DNA of 64,000 bases. It comes from Microbacterium maritypicum. Lineage in GTDB: Bacteria; Actinomycetota; Actinomycetes; Actinomycetales; Microbacteriaceae. Both the position numbers and the translations under genes were made by a program. Below, in pieces: positions 25,709 through 34,877 of this stretch. Positions within the stretch are counted from its first letter, which is position 1, and every line of letters begins with the position of its first letter. Below the pieces are notes generated by a model, which was not told the DNA's origin, ran no database searches, and saw only the letters and a program-made list of their open reading frames with translations. Location of the stretch: contig NZ_CP168030.1 of NCBI RefSeq assembly GCF_041529975.1, positions 2,914,001 through 2,978,000 of the forward strand. The letters run 5' to 3'.

Positions 25709-27064
25709 ATGGGATCGTTCGACACCATCGTGATCGGTGCGGGGATGTCGGGTGTCACCGCCGCCCGGATGCTCGCCGATGCCGGGCATCGGGTCGTGGT
25801 CCTCGAAGGACGCGATCGCATCGGTGGCCGGATGCACACCGACCGGGAAGCGGGGTTTCCCGTGGATCGCGGCGCCTCGTGGATCCATGGGATCGACGGT
25901 TCGCCGCTGTGGGATCTCGTCCAGGCGCTTCGGATTCCGACCATCGAGTACACGGTGGGCAGTTTCCAGGTCGGCGGGCGGCCCATCGAGAACTTCGACG
26001 GAGACGGAAGACCCATGGGCTCCGATGTCACCGCTCGATGGATCGACGACGTCGACGCGGTCGATCGCCTTCTCGTCGACGAGATCGCCGCCTCCTCCCC
26101 CGGCGACACATATCTGGATGTGACGGAGCGCGCGCTCGATCGTTCCGGCCTCACCCCTGAGCGCATCGACGACATCCGCGAGTTCTTCCGCCACCGGGTC
26201 GAGGAGCAGTGCGGGGCCTGGATCGGAGACCTCGACGCGCACGGCCTCGACGAGGACGCGATAGACGGTGACGAGGTGATCTTCCCGCACGGCTACGACG
26301 AGGTGCCTCGACGCATCGGCGCGGGCCTCGACATCCGCTTCGAGACGACGGCGACGAAGATCGTCCGCTCCACCGGAGGGGTGACCGTCCATGCCGGCGA
26401 CACGGCATTCACGGCGGATCAGGTCGTCGTGACGGTTCCGTTGGGCGCGCTCAAGGCAGGGTCGATCGAGTTCGAGCCGGCGCTGCCGGAGGCCGTGGCC
26501 GGTCCAGTCGCACGACTCGGGATGGGAGTGTTCAACAAGGTCTTCATCCAGTTCGATCAGAGGTTCTGGAACGAGGACAGCTATGTGCTGCGAGCGCTCG
26601 GCGAGGCCGGCGAACACTGGCATTCCTGGTACGACGTCTCCGCCGTCAGCGGGCTGCCCACCCTGCTGACCTTCGCCGCCGGACCGCTCGGACGGCGAAT
26701 GCAGGAGCTCCCCGACGAGGAGGTGGTCGCCGACGTCGTGCGCGCGCTCCGCGCCCTCTATGGAGACGCGGTCGGCGAGCCCCGGGCGCACTGGGTCACG
26801 CACTGGGGCGACGACGAGTTCTCGAACGGCTCGTACTCGTATCTCGCCCTCGGGTCCACGCACCACGACCACGACGACCTGGCCGGCCCCGTCGACGGAG
26901 TCCTGCACTTCGCGGGTGAGGCCACCTGGGGTGACGAACCGGCGACCGTCGGGGCCGCCTACTACTCGGGGCGCCGAGCCGCAGAACGGGTGCTGGGCCG
27001 GACAGTCGACCTCGACGGGTTCGCGGCCCGCATCATCGAGCGGGAGCAGAAGGAAGCGCGTTGA
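25709..27064 (+). CDS. Flavin monoamine oxidase family protein
   Basis: A 451-residue FAD enzyme. The dinucleotide-binding motif is IVIGAGMSGVTAARMLADAG, followed by VVLEGRDRIGGRMHT and DRGASWIHG; near the C terminus is HFAGEATWGDEPATVGAAYYSGRRAAERVL. This is the plant polyamine-oxidase / monoamine-oxidase layout, oxidising an amine substrate with release of hydrogen peroxide. It has no signal peptide. GAGGAGG precedes ATG 25709. Its last 32 bases overlap the convergent LOG-family gene. The substrate is unknown. Confidence 0.88.
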   Translation: MGSFDTIVIGAGMSGVTAARMLADAGHRVVVLEGRDRIGGRMHTDREAGFPVDRGASWIHGIDGSPLWDLVQALRIPTIEYTVGSFQVGGRPIENFDGDGRPMGSDVTARWIDDVDAVDRLLVDEIAASSPGDTYLDVTERALDRSGLTPERIDDIREFFRHRVEEQCGAWIGDLDAHGLDEDAIDGDEVIFPHGYDEVPRRIGAGLDIRFETTATKIVRSTGGVTVHAGDTAFTADQVVVTVPLGALKAGSIEFEPALPEAVAGPVARLGMGVFNKVFIQFDQRFWNEDSYVLRALGEAGEHWHSWYDVSAVSGLPTLLTFAAGPLGRRMQELPDEEVVADVVRALRALYGDAVGEPRAHWVTHWGDDEFSNGSYSYLALGSTHHDHDDLAGPVDGVLHFAGEATWGDEPATVGAAYYSGRRAAERVLGRTVDLDGFAARIIEREQKEAR

Positions 27065-28073
27065 TCGCGCCGATCAGTCGGAACAGATTCCCGACCTGAC
27101 GCTGATCGAGATGGAGGATCAGCCGCGGCAGCTCCAGCTGGTCGTCGTCGACGATCTCGGGTTGCCGCGGCGCGGTCCGCTCGATCCGTCCGGAGGAGAG
27201 CATCGGGGCGAACTGTTCGTTCAGCGCGTCGATCTCTTCATCCGTCGGCTCGGCGCGCAGACGGAGCACGAGCGCGTCGCCGACCCAGCGCAGTGAGTCG
27301 TAGTTGTGCCAGAACCCGGTGATCTCCGCCCGAGCGGCCTCCACGGAATCGGTGATCACCACCCGATCGAAGTCGCCTTCCGAGATGACTCCGGTCGGTG
27401 CGAGGTGGTCGTCGATGAAGCTGCGAAGACCCTGCCAGAACGTCCCACCCGGCTGGTCCAGGAGCACGATCGGCGTCGGCTCCGCCTTGCCGGTCTGCTG
27501 CAGGGTGAGCAGCTCGAACATCTCGTCCAGGGTGCCGAATCCTCCGGGGAGGCAGATGAAGCCGAGCGATTCCTTGATGAGCATCAGCTTGCGAGTGAAG
27601 AAGTACTTCATCGCGACGACCTGATCGTTGTCGGTGAGGAGGCCCTGCGCCTTCTCCTCGAACGGCAGCCGGATCGACACGCCGAGCGAGAGTGCGGGAC
27701 CGGCGCCTTCGGAGGCAGCTTGCATGATCCCGGGGCCCGCGCCCGTGACGACCATCCAGCCATCGCCAGCCAGCGCCGCGGCAACGTCGCGCGCGGTGAG
27801 GTACAGGGGATCGTCCTGCCTGGTGCGGGCGGATCCGAAGACCGTCACCTTGGGCACTCCGCGGAACGGGGCGAACAGGCGGAAGGCGTCGCGCATCTCG
27901 GCCAGAGCCGCCGAGGCGATCTTCAGATCGAGGCGGTCGGCGCCGTCCTCGCCGAGCAGGATCGCCGTGCGCAGCATCCGCATCACCAGCCGTCGGTCGG
28001 CGTGCACCCCGGCCTCGTCGAGGACGGCGTTGATCTCGGAGCTGAGGGCTTCGGGCAGTGGTTCGTCGATCAT
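27033..28073 (-). CDS. LOG family protein (TIGR00730-like Rossmann fold)
   Basis: A 346-residue protein whose middle has the lysine-decarboxylase-like / LOG fold: VTVFGSARTRQDDP, MVVTGAGPGIMQAASEGAG, and the hallmark ICLPGGFGTLDEMFELLTLQQ (PGGxGTxxE). Proteins with this motif hydrolyse nucleoside 5'-monophosphates, including cytokinin precursors. This is the longer form with N- and C-terminal additions of about 80 and 90 residues. A near-match leaderless box, CACGCT, lies six bases before the ATG. It overlaps the amine oxidase gene by 32 bases at their 3' ends. Confidence 0.85.
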   Translation of the reverse strand: MIDEPLPEALSSEINAVLDEAGVHADRRLVMRMLRTAILLGEDGADRLDLKIASAALAEMRDAFRLFAPFRGVPKVTVFGSARTRQDDPLYLTARDVAAALAGDGWMVVTGAGPGIMQAASEGAGPALSLGVSIRLPFEEKAQGLLTDNDQVVAMKYFFTRKLMLIKESLGFICLPGGFGTLDEMFELLTLQQTGKAEPTPIVLLDQPGGTFWQGLRSFIDDHLAPTGVISEGDFDRVVITDSVEAARAEITGFWHNYDSLRWVGDALVLRLRAEPTDEEIDALNEQFAPMLSSGRIERTAPRQPEIVDDDQLELPRLILHLDQRQVGNLFRLIGAINALPSAPAR

Positions 28074-28216
28074 GACACCAGCGTGGCACGCGTCGCGGAG
28101 AGCGCGGTCCGCAACGCCGGGCATGGTGTCGACGTCAGAGGCACGGGCGAGAGCACTGCACGGCCGCGGTGTCAATGCCCGTGCCTCGCGCTGCCCCCGC
28201 ACGGCACTCTGACGAC

Positions 28217-28720
28217 ATGACCGAGATCACAGGAACCGAAGCCCTCGCCCGCGTCGCAGACCTCGTGGAAGACATCGACATCGCGATGCTCACCACCACG
28301 GACGACCACGGCAACCTCGTGAGCCGCCCGATGTCGACCCGACAGATGGACGATGCGGGCAACATCTGGTTCTTCACGGCCGAGGACACCGAGAAGGTCG
28401 AGGAAGCACAGCGACACCACGACGTGGGCCTGGCCTACTGCGACGCCAAGGGCATGCGTTATGTATCCGTCGCCGGCACGGCCGAGGTCGTCCACGACCG
28501 GACCAAGATGGAGGAGCTCTACTCCACGTCGCTCGAGATCTGGTTCGCAGACGGACTGGAGACCCCGGGGATCACGCTCCTCAAGGTGACCCCGAAGGTG
28601 GTCGAGTTCTGGGAGCCGGCGAAGGGCAAGCTCGCGCTGGCTGCCGGCGCCCTGAAGTCGCTCGTCACCCGCGACACACCAGACGACGACATCATGAACC
28701 ACGGCCACATCGTCTGCTGA
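28217..28720 (+). CDS. Pyridoxamine 5'-phosphate oxidase-like flavin protein
   Basis: A 167-residue split-barrel protein of the general stress protein 26 type. It shows IAMLTTTDDHGNLVSRPMSTRQ, NIWFFTAEDTEKVEE, and YVSVAGTAEVVHDRTKMEELYS, with the C-terminal VTPKVVEFWEPAKGK. Such proteins bind FMN, FAD or F420; in actinobacteria several act in redox reactions of unknown substrate. The upstream sequence CACTCT-GACGAC-ATG is a near-match to the leaderless pattern. It is divergent from the LOG-family gene and convergent with proS. Confidence 0.85.
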   Translation: MTEITGTEALARVADLVEDIDIAMLTTTDDHGNLVSRPMSTRQMDDAGNIWFFTAEDTEKVEEAQRHHDVGLAYCDAKGMRYVSVAGTAEVVHDRTKMEELYSTSLEIWFADGLETPGITLLKVTPKVVEFWEPAKGKLALAAGALKSLVTRDTPDDDIMNHGHIVC

Positions 28721-28738
28721 CGACGCGGCCGAGGTCTG

Positions 28739-30496
28739 TCAGGAAGCGGAGAGACGCCCCACGACGTCTTCCACAGAGACCGTGTCGCGGTCGCCGGTGC
28801 GGCGATCCCACAGCTCGACCTGACCGTCGGCCGCACCGCGTCCGACGATGACGATCTTCGGCACGCCGACGAGTTCGGCGTCACCGAACTTCACGCCGGG
28901 CGAGACCTTCGGGCGGTCGTCGTAGAGCACGTCGAGACCAGCGGCCTCGAGCTGTGTGGAGAGTCCCTCTGCCACCTCGAACGCGACCTGGTCCCGACCG
29001 GCGGCGACGACCTGCACGTCGAACGGCGCGACGGAAGCGGGCCAGATCAGGCCCTTCTCGTCGTTGTTCAGCTCGGCGATGATCGCGAGGATGCGGGTCA
29101 CGCCGATGCCGTACGAGCCCATCGTGACGGTGACGAGCTTGCCGTTCTCGTTCAAGACCTTGAGTCCCAGGGCCTCGGCGTACTTGCGGCCGAGCTGGAA
29201 GACGTGACCGATCTCCATGCCCCGGGCGAGCTCGACCGGGCCGGAGCCGTCGGGGGCGGGATCTCCCGCACGCACGTTCGCGATCTCCACGATCCCGTCG
29301 GCGGCGAAGTCGCGACCGGCGACGACGGAGTGCGCATGCTTCTGATCGATGTTCGCGCCGGTGATCCAGCTGGTGCCCTCGCTGACGCGCGGGTCGACCA
29401 GATAGCGGATGCCGGTGGCCGACTCCTCGCCGAGCACGGCGCCGGTCGGCGACCAGGGACCGATGTATCCCTTCACCAGAAGCGGATTGTTCTCGAAGTC
29501 ATCCGCCGTGGCCGTCTCGACCGCGGCGGGCGCGAACGCCACCTCGGCGCGTTTCTCATCGACCTCGCGGTCGCCGGGGATGCCGACGATGACAAGCTCG
29601 CGAGTGCCGTCCAGGTGGGTCAGGGCGAGGACGACGTTCTTCAGCGTGTCGGCCGCCGTGAACTCCCCCTCGAGCTCGCGGTTGGTGTGCGCGACCAGTG
29701 TCTCGATCGTCGGCGTGTCCGGCGAGTCGAAGATCACCGGCGCCGCATCTTCGTCGAACGGGATGGCGTCGGGAACCTCGGTGGTGAAAGCCTCGACGTT
29801 CGCCGCATATCCGCCGGCGCTGCGCACGAAGGTGTCTTCGCCGACCGGGGTCGGGTGCAGGAACTCTTCGCTGCGGGAACCGCCCATCGCACCGGCATCC
29901 GCCTGCACGATGACGTACTCGAGGCCGAGCCTCTGGAAGATGCGCTCGTAGGCATCCCGCTGCGCCTGATAGCTGACGTTCAGGCCCTCATCCGACGAAT
30001 CGAACGAGTACGCGTCCTTCATCGTGAACTCACGGCCGCGGAGCAGGCCGGCGCGAGGACGAGCCTCGTCGCGGTACTTGTCCTGGATCTGGTAGATCGT
30101 GAGCGGCAGATCCTTGTAGGACGAGTACAGGTCCTTCACGAGCAGCGTGAAAGCCTCTTCATGGGTCGGGGCGAGGAGGTAGTCGCCGCCCTTGCGGTCC
30201 TGCAGGCGGAAGAGCAGATCGCCGTACTCGTCCCAGCGACCGCTGGCCTCGTAGGCTTCCCGCGGCATGAGTGCGGGGAAATGGACCTCCTGCGCGCCCG
30301 CGGCGGCCATCTCGTCGCGGATGACCGTCTCGATCCTCGCCTTGACGCGAAGCCCCAGCGGCAGCCACGCGAAAATGCCGGCGGCCTGCGGGCGGATGTA
30401 TCCGGCCCGGATCAGCAGCCGGTGACTGGCGACCTCTGCGCCTGCAGGGTCTTCGCGGAGCGTACGGAGGAAGAAGTTCGAAAGACGAGTGACCAC
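28739..30496 (-). CDS. proS: Prolyl-tRNA synthetase
   Basis: A 585-residue bacterial-type class II synthetase that attaches proline to tRNA-Pro. It has class II motif 2 [26 protein letters not shown], an editing insertion in the middle (around residues 230-390), motif 3 in [17 protein letters not shown], and a C-terminal anticodon-binding domain with [24 protein letters not shown]. The start is GTG 30496, set by TAGACT six bases upstream. The promoter lies in the loop of an inverted repeat (30484-30528). In actinobacteria proS is usually followed by rimP and nusA; here nusA is about 3 kb downstream. Confidence 0.95.
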   Translation of the reverse strand: MVTRLSNFFLRTLREDPAGAEVASHRLLIRAGYIRPQAAGIFAWLPLGLRVKARIETVIRDEMAAAGAQEVHFPALMPREAYEASGRWDEYGDLLFRLQDRKGGDYLLAPTHEEAFTLLVKDLYSSYKDLPLTIYQIQDKYRDEARPRAGLLRGREFTMKDAYSFDSSDEGLNVSYQAQRDAYERIFQRLGLEYVIVQADAGAMGGSRSEEFLHPTPVGEDTFVRSAGGYAANVEAFTTEVPDAIPFDEDAAPVIFDSPDTPTIETLVAHTNRELEGEFTAADTLKNVVLALTHLDGTRELVIVGIPGDREVDEKRAEVAFAPAAVETATADDFENNPLLVKGYIGPWSPTGAVLGEESATGIRYLVDPRVSEGTSWITGANIDQKHAHSVVAGRDFAADGIVEIANVRAGDPAPDGSGPVELARGMEIGHVFQLGRKYAEALGLKVLNENGKLVTVTMGSYGIGVTRILAIIAELNNDEKGLIWPASVAPFDVQVVAAGRDQVAFEVAEGLSTQLEAAGLDVLYDDRPKVSPGVKFGDAELVGVPKIVIVGRGAADGQVELWDRRTGDRDTVSVEDVVGRLSAS

Positions 30497-30528
30497 GGAG
30501 CAAGTCTAGTGAGCCGTGACCACTCGTC
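30484..30528. repeat. Inverted repeat enclosing the proS promoter and start codon
   Basis: Arms 30484-30498 and 30514-30528 pair at 13 of 15 positions. The 15-base loop holds the proS -10 box, and the left arm holds the GTG start. GTGACCAC also occurs as a direct repeat in both arms. It may be an operator for proS, a terminator for the upstream lyase-family gene, or both. Confidence 0.45.
30503..30508 (-). promoter_or_regulatory. Leaderless -10 box of proS
   Basis: TAGACT on the minus strand, then TGCTCC, then GTG 30496. Confidence 0.65.
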
Positions 30529-30538
30529 TTCGACGCCG

Positions 30539-31309
30539 TCAGTTGAGCGCGGGCAGGTTCGCGGGCACGACGCCGCCGGCGTACAGGTCGGCCGCGAGCT
30601 CCTGGAGTGCGGTGAGCGCGACCCGCTGCGGAAGCGGACCGTAGGAGATCCGGGCGACACCGAGCTTCTCGTACTCCGACGCGGCGAGGGCGCCGGGGAT
30701 GCCGATCACGCTGACCTTGCGCTCCCCGATGCCCTCGACGAGCTGACGGGTGACGTTCATGTCGAGGATGCCGGGGACGAACACGGCCGTCGCCCCGGCA
30801 TCGAGGTAGGCGCGCCCGCGCTGGATCGCGTCGGCGATGCTCTCCGGGACCGAGCGTGCACCGGCGCGGACGAAGGCATCCGTCCGCGCATTGAGCGCGA
30901 AGGGCACGCCCTCGGCCTCGGCCGCTTTGACGATCGCCGCGACGGCGGCGACGGATTCATCCAGCGGCTTGAGACGGTCTTCGACGTTCGCGCCCACGAC
31001 GCCGGCCCCGATGGCGAGGCGCGTGGTCTCGCCCGCGTCGCCGTAGCCGTCGTCGAGGTCAGCCGTGACCGGGACCTGGACGGCGGCAGCGATCCGCCCC
31101 ACCATGTCGATCATGATCTCGCGGGGGGTCGCGCCGTCGTCGTAACCGAACGATGCGGCGATGCCGTGCCCCGCGGTGGCGAGTGCCTTCGTCTCCGGGA
31201 GGGCGGCGACCGCCCGCGCGGACACGACATCCCACACGTTCACGACGCGGAGGATCTCCGGAGCGTCATAGAGTCCGACAAGGGTCTGGGCCTTGGATGC
31301 AGTCGTCAT
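30539..31309 (-). CDS. Isocitrate lyase / phosphoenolpyruvate mutase family protein
   Basis: A 256-residue TIM-barrel enzyme of the ICL/PEPM superfamily. It shows RVVNVWDVVSARAVAALP, VTADLDDGYGDAGETTRLAI (the metal-binding D-D region), GANVEDRLKPLDE, and FALNARTDAFVRAG. The family includes methylisocitrate lyase, oxaloacetate decarboxylase and phosphonate enzymes. The KKCGH-type motif of true isocitrate lyases is not seen, so the reaction is undetermined. A TAGCGT box six bases before the ATG gives a leaderless start. It is upstream of proS on the same strand but separated by the inverted repeat. Confidence 0.85.
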   Translation of the reverse strand: MTTASKAQTLVGLYDAPEILRVVNVWDVVSARAVAALPETKALATAGHGIAASFGYDDGATPREIMIDMVGRIAAAVQVPVTADLDDGYGDAGETTRLAIGAGVVGANVEDRLKPLDESVAAVAAIVKAAEAEGVPFALNARTDAFVRAGARSVPESIADAIQRGRAYLDAGATAVFVPGILDMNVTRQLVEGIGERKVSVIGIPGALAASEYEKLGVARISYGPLPQRVALTALQELAADLYAGGVVPANLPALN

Positions 31310-31315
31310 GATTAC

Positions 31316-31321
31316 ACGCTA
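31316..31321 (-). promoter_or_regulatory. Leaderless -10 box of the ICL/PEPM-family gene
   Basis: TAGCGT on the minus strand, then GTAATC, then ATG 31309. Confidence 0.65.
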
Positions 31322-31357
31322 ACGCGGGACACGGACGGTCGGGCCGACTTCGATGCA

Positions 31358-32413
31358 TCAGGCGTTGAGTACCACCTTGAGCGCCTTGGTCTCCGCCGCA
31401 CGGCTGAACGTGTCGTACGCACTCTCGATGTCGTCGAGCGCGAAGAGGTGGCTGACGAAGCCGCTCGGATCGATGCGCTGCTCCGCGACGAGTTTCGTCA
31501 GCATCCGCGCGGTGTTCGCGTTGACGAGTCCTGTCGTGATCGTGAGGTTCTGAATCCACAGCCGGTCCAGCGGGAATTCCACCGGCGCACCGTGAACGCC
31601 GACGTTGGCCACGTGGCCACCCGGTCGCACCATCTCGACCGCCATGTCCCACGTCCGGGGAATCCCCACCGCTTCGATGGCGACGTCCACGCCGAGTCCG
31701 TCGGTGAGCGCCATCACCTGTTCCCGCCAGTCGCTGTCCGAGGAGACCACCGCGTGCGTGGCGCCGAACTGCAGCGCGAGCTCCGCGCGATTGGCGTCGA
31801 GATCGATCGCGATGACCTTGCTCGGCCCGTAGAGCTGGGCCGTCATGACCGCGGCGAGGCCGACCGGACCGGCACCGACGACGGCGACGACATCGCCTGC
31901 TTTGACCCCGCCGTACTGCACGCAGATCTCGTGTCCGGTCGGCAGGATGTCACTGAGGAGCACGGCCGTCTCGAGAGCGAGCCCTTCAGGGAGCCGGTGC
32001 AGAGACGTCTCCGCGAACGGCACTCTCACGAACTCCGCCTGAGTACCGTCGATGAGGTGCCCGAGGATCCAGCCGATCCCCGATGCGCCTTCGCTCGCAA
32101 GGCAGTGCGACTGCAGACCGGCGACGCAGAACTCGCACTTTCCGCAGGCAGTGATGCAGGAGATGATCACGCGGTCGCCCACCGCCAGTCCGGTGACGGC
32201 GTCGCCGACCTCCGTGATGACACCCACTCCCTCATGCCCCAGGATGCGCCCGTCGGTGACGTCGGGAACGTCGCCCTTCAGGATGTGGAGATCGGTCCCG
32301 CAGATCGTCGTGCTCTCGATGCGGACGATCGCGTCGGTCCCCGCCAGGATCTTCGGATCCGGAACTTCCTCCCATGCCTTCTGACCGGGACCGCGGAAAA
32401 CAAGTGCCTTCAT
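31358..32413 (-). CDS. Zinc-dependent alcohol dehydrogenase family protein
   Basis: A 351-residue medium-chain dehydrogenase/reductase. The catalytic zinc site is ICGTDLHILKG and GHEGVGVI; the structural-zinc loop has CGKCEFC...C; the coenzyme site is VAVVGAGPVGLAAV, followed by an aspartate in AIDLDANR, which favours NAD(H). This matches the Zn-dependent alcohol dehydrogenases often annotated as adh in actinobacteria. The start MKALVF has AAGGAGAAGC upstream; an in-frame ATG five codons earlier is less likely. The substrate is unknown. Confidence 0.88.
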   Translation of the reverse strand: MKALVFRGPGQKAWEEVPDPKILAGTDAIVRIESTTICGTDLHILKGDVPDVTDGRILGHEGVGVITEVGDAVTGLAVGDRVIISCITACGKCEFCVAGLQSHCLASEGASGIGWILGHLIDGTQAEFVRVPFAETSLHRLPEGLALETAVLLSDILPTGHEICVQYGGVKAGDVVAVVGAGPVGLAAVMTAQLYGPSKVIAIDLDANRAELALQFGATHAVVSSDSDWREQVMALTDGLGVDVAIEAVGIPRTWDMAVEMVRPGGHVANVGVHGAPVEFPLDRLWIQNLTITTGLVNANTARMLTKLVAEQRIDPSGFVSHLFALDDIESAYDTFSRAAETKALKVVLNA

Positions 32414-32509
32414 GAGCTTCTCCTTCATCGAGGATTTCCTGGATCTTCTCCAGTAACATTTTACCATCTGAGGGGCAGTCGTGTCCGGGCTGATGGCCGG
32501 TACGCCGCC

Positions 32510-32515
32510 TAGTGT
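32510..32515 (+). promoter_or_regulatory. Leaderless -10 box of the RNB ribonuclease gene
   Basis: TAGTGT, then GGACCC, then ATG 32522. Confidence 0.65.
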
Positions 32516-32521
32516 GGACCC

Positions 32522-33937
32522 ATGCCGCAGCGCCGATCGCATGTGTCCACGTCCGCCGCTCAGACCGAGCTCGCCACGGCCCTCGCCGTCCTGCGGGAAG
32601 CTGCCGAGGCATCGCTCGGATTCCAGCCGGGGGTGCTCGCCGAAGCGGATTCGGCCACCGCGCCTCAGCCGACGCTGGATCTTCGGGACCTCTCGTTCGC
32701 GACTCTGGACCCGGAGGGCTCGCGCGATCTGGATCAGGCGTTCCAGCTGGAGCGCACCGCATCGGGCTACACCGTTCGATACGCGATCGCAGACGTTCCC
32801 GCGTTCGTCGTCCCCGACGGAGCAGTGGATGCCGAAGCTCGTCGTCGCGGGCAGACCCTGTATGCGGCGGATGGCAGAATCCCCTTGCATCCCCCCGTCC
32901 TCAGCGAGGATCGCGCATCACTCCTCGCCGGGGTCGACCGCCCGGCGTTGGTCTGGACCTTCTCTCTCGACCCCACGGGTGCGGTGACCGGGTTCCGGCT
33001 CGAACGCGCGCTGATCCGCTCTCGCGCGCAACTCGACTACGAGAGCACGCAGCGGTCGCTGGATCGGGGCGAAGACGGACCGGCGTCGCTGCTGCCCGAG
33101 ATCGGCGCTCTTCGCATCGAGCAGGAGCGACTGCGGGGCGGGGCGAGCCTCAACCTCCCCGACGAGGAGGTCGTGCGCGCCCCCGATGGCACGTATGCGA
33201 TCGAACGCCGCAGCCCCCTCCCCGTCGAGGAGTGGAACGCCCAGCTCTCACTCATGACCGGGATGGCGGCGGCGTCCCTCATGCTCGATGCCGGGATCGG
33301 AATCCTTCGCACGATGCCGGAACCGGATGCCGAGGCCTTCGACACCTTCCGGCACCAGACCGAGGCCCTCGGGCGGTCGTGGACGACGGGCACGTACGGC
33401 GAGTACCTTCGCGGGCTCGATCGCCGTGACCCGATCACTCTCCCGGTACTCGAAGCGGCGGCATCCCTGTTCCGGGGCGCCGGCTATCGAGTGTTCGACG
33501 GAGCCGTTCCGCAGGACGCAGTACAGGCGGCGATCGCGGCCCCGTACGCCCACGCCACCGCTCCCCTGCGCCGACTCGTCGACCGCTGGACGCTGACGAT
33601 CTGCCTCGCGGTCTCGAACGGCGAACCGGTACCCGGCTGGGTGCGTGACTCGCTCGACGAGCTCCCCGCTCTCATGCAGGAGTCCAGCCAACGGGCATCC
33701 CGGTTGAACTCGGCCACGATCAACACCGTCGAGGCCGCGCTGCTCACTCCGCTTGTCGGGACGACGATCGAGGCGACCGTGATCGCGCTGCGCGGCGAGC
33801 GTGCGACGATCCAGATCGCGGAACCGGCCGTCACGGCGACAGCACCCGTTCCCCCCGGCGCGAAGCCGGGCGACGTCGTGCGGCTTCGCGTCACCCGTGC
33901 GGACATCGCCGCGGGAGAGGTGGAGTTCGCTCTGTGA
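32522..33937 (+). CDS. RNB domain-containing ribonuclease
   Basis: A 471-residue protein with an RNase II/R catalytic domain. The magnesium-binding motif is FATLDPEGSRDLDQAF (about residues 59-74), followed by YAIADVPAFV, and later ATAPLRRLVDRWTL. The protein lacks the N-terminal cold-shock domains of RNase R and is shorter than E. coli RNase II (about 640). It probably degrades RNA in the 3' to 5' direction. Short RNB proteins like this are common in actinobacteria. It ends near the AlaX gene, convergent, with 58 bases between. Confidence 0.88.
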   Translation: MPQRRSHVSTSAAQTELATALAVLREAAEASLGFQPGVLAEADSATAPQPTLDLRDLSFATLDPEGSRDLDQAFQLERTASGYTVRYAIADVPAFVVPDGAVDAEARRRGQTLYAADGRIPLHPPVLSEDRASLLAGVDRPALVWTFSLDPTGAVTGFRLERALIRSRAQLDYESTQRSLDRGEDGPASLLPEIGALRIEQERLRGGASLNLPDEEVVRAPDGTYAIERRSPLPVEEWNAQLSLMTGMAAASLMLDAGIGILRTMPEPDAEAFDTFRHQTEALGRSWTTGTYGEYLRGLDRRDPITLPVLEAAASLFRGAGYRVFDGAVPQDAVQAAIAAPYAHATAPLRRLVDRWTLTICLAVSNGEPVPGWVRDSLDELPALMQESSQRASRLNSATINTVEAALLTPLVGTTIEATVIALRGERATIQIAEPAVTATAPVPPGAKPGDVVRLRVTRADIAAGEVEFAL

Positions 33938-33995
33938 CGCCGCCGCCGGGGTCGTGCACCCGCGCTCCGGTGCGGATCGATTTCGTGCGCTGAGG

Positions 33996-34862
33996 TCAGA
34001 CGACAGGGGTCGCCGTCGTCGTCATCACGAGCAGCTGGGGGTCCGTCAGATCGAGCGACACCGAGATCGACGAAAACTCGGACAGCGACCCCACATGGGT
34101 GCCACCGCACAGGATCACGGCCTCGCCTTCGGGGAGCTCGCAGTGCCAGCGACGGCGATCGACGATCGTCGGCCCCTCCGTCTCGACCCGGCTTGTGGCC
34201 CCTGCGGCGATCCACCCGGTGAGCTGAGCGTTGATCCGCTGCTCCCGGTCGGCGAGAGTCGCCGCGAAGGTCTCGGTGTCGAAGCCCGCACGGCGAAGGC
34301 TCTTGCCGAGACGGTACTCATCGACCGCGCCGTCCTCGTGGATGCGACTGGACTGATTGGCGCGCCCCTCGAAGTCCGGATTCCCGAGCGCGTCCGCACC
34401 CGGATCCTTCCGCCACAGGTCGGCGACAGCGAGATCCAGAGCAAGAGAGGCGAGATGGCAAGCCGTGTGGCCGCGGCTGAGTCCTTCACGCCGAGAGCCG
34501 TCGACGCTCAGCCGCACACGGGAGCCTTTGTCAAGCCATGCGGGAGCCGCGCCGTCGATGCGGTGAGCGACGAGCCAGGTCCACCCCTCGGTACCGCGCT
34601 TGACGGGGATGTCGCTCCCGACGGCGAACTCGCTCTCGTCGGAGACCGCAGCCATCAGCGCCTCGACGACCGGAACCGTCTCATCTCCCGCGGCGATCGC
34701 GCCGGCATCACCCGGCTGGTCGGGCCAGGTGTGGTCGACGGGGTGGAACGGCGTCGCATCGACGACGACGACCGTCCCGTCGGGGCCGCTCTCCACCCGG
34801 GTGACCATGCCCTCCCCTGTGGTGGCGCCGCCGGCGAAGGACACGATGGTGGGCGTCGACAT
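33996..34862 (-). CDS. Alanyl-tRNA editing protein, AlaX-like
   Basis: A 288-residue protein with the zinc site of the AlaRS editing domain: HxxxH at His132 and His136 (GHTACHLAS), and CxxxH at Cys252 and His256 (LCGGTHVG). Such stand-alone proteins hydrolyse serine or glycine wrongly loaded on tRNA-Ala. The N-terminal barrel (FHPVDHTWPDQPG) takes the place of the PFYPxGGGQ block of AlaRS in altered form. The ATG has AGAGGAG upstream and lies 15 bases after ispG, so the two are probably one transcript. Confidence 0.85.
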   Translation of the reverse strand: MSTPTIVSFAGGATTGEGMVTRVESGPDGTVVVVDATPFHPVDHTWPDQPGDAGAIAAGDETVPVVEALMAAVSDESEFAVGSDIPVKRGTEGWTWLVAHRIDGAAPAWLDKGSRVRLSVDGSRREGLSRGHTACHLASLALDLAVADLWRKDPGADALGNPDFEGRANQSSRIHEDGAVDEYRLGKSLRRAGFDTETFAATLADREQRINAQLTGWIAAGATSRVETEGPTIVDRRRWHCELPEGEAVILCGGTHVGSLSEFSSISVSLDLTDPQLLVMTTTATPVV

Positions 34863-34877
34863 GGATCTCCTCTGCGG

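Noticed and set aside
29204..32512. Plus-strand open frame of about 1100 codons
   Set aside because: It runs antisense across proS, the ICL/PEPM gene and the alcohol dehydrogenase, crossing their boundaries. It is a GC-bias shadow.
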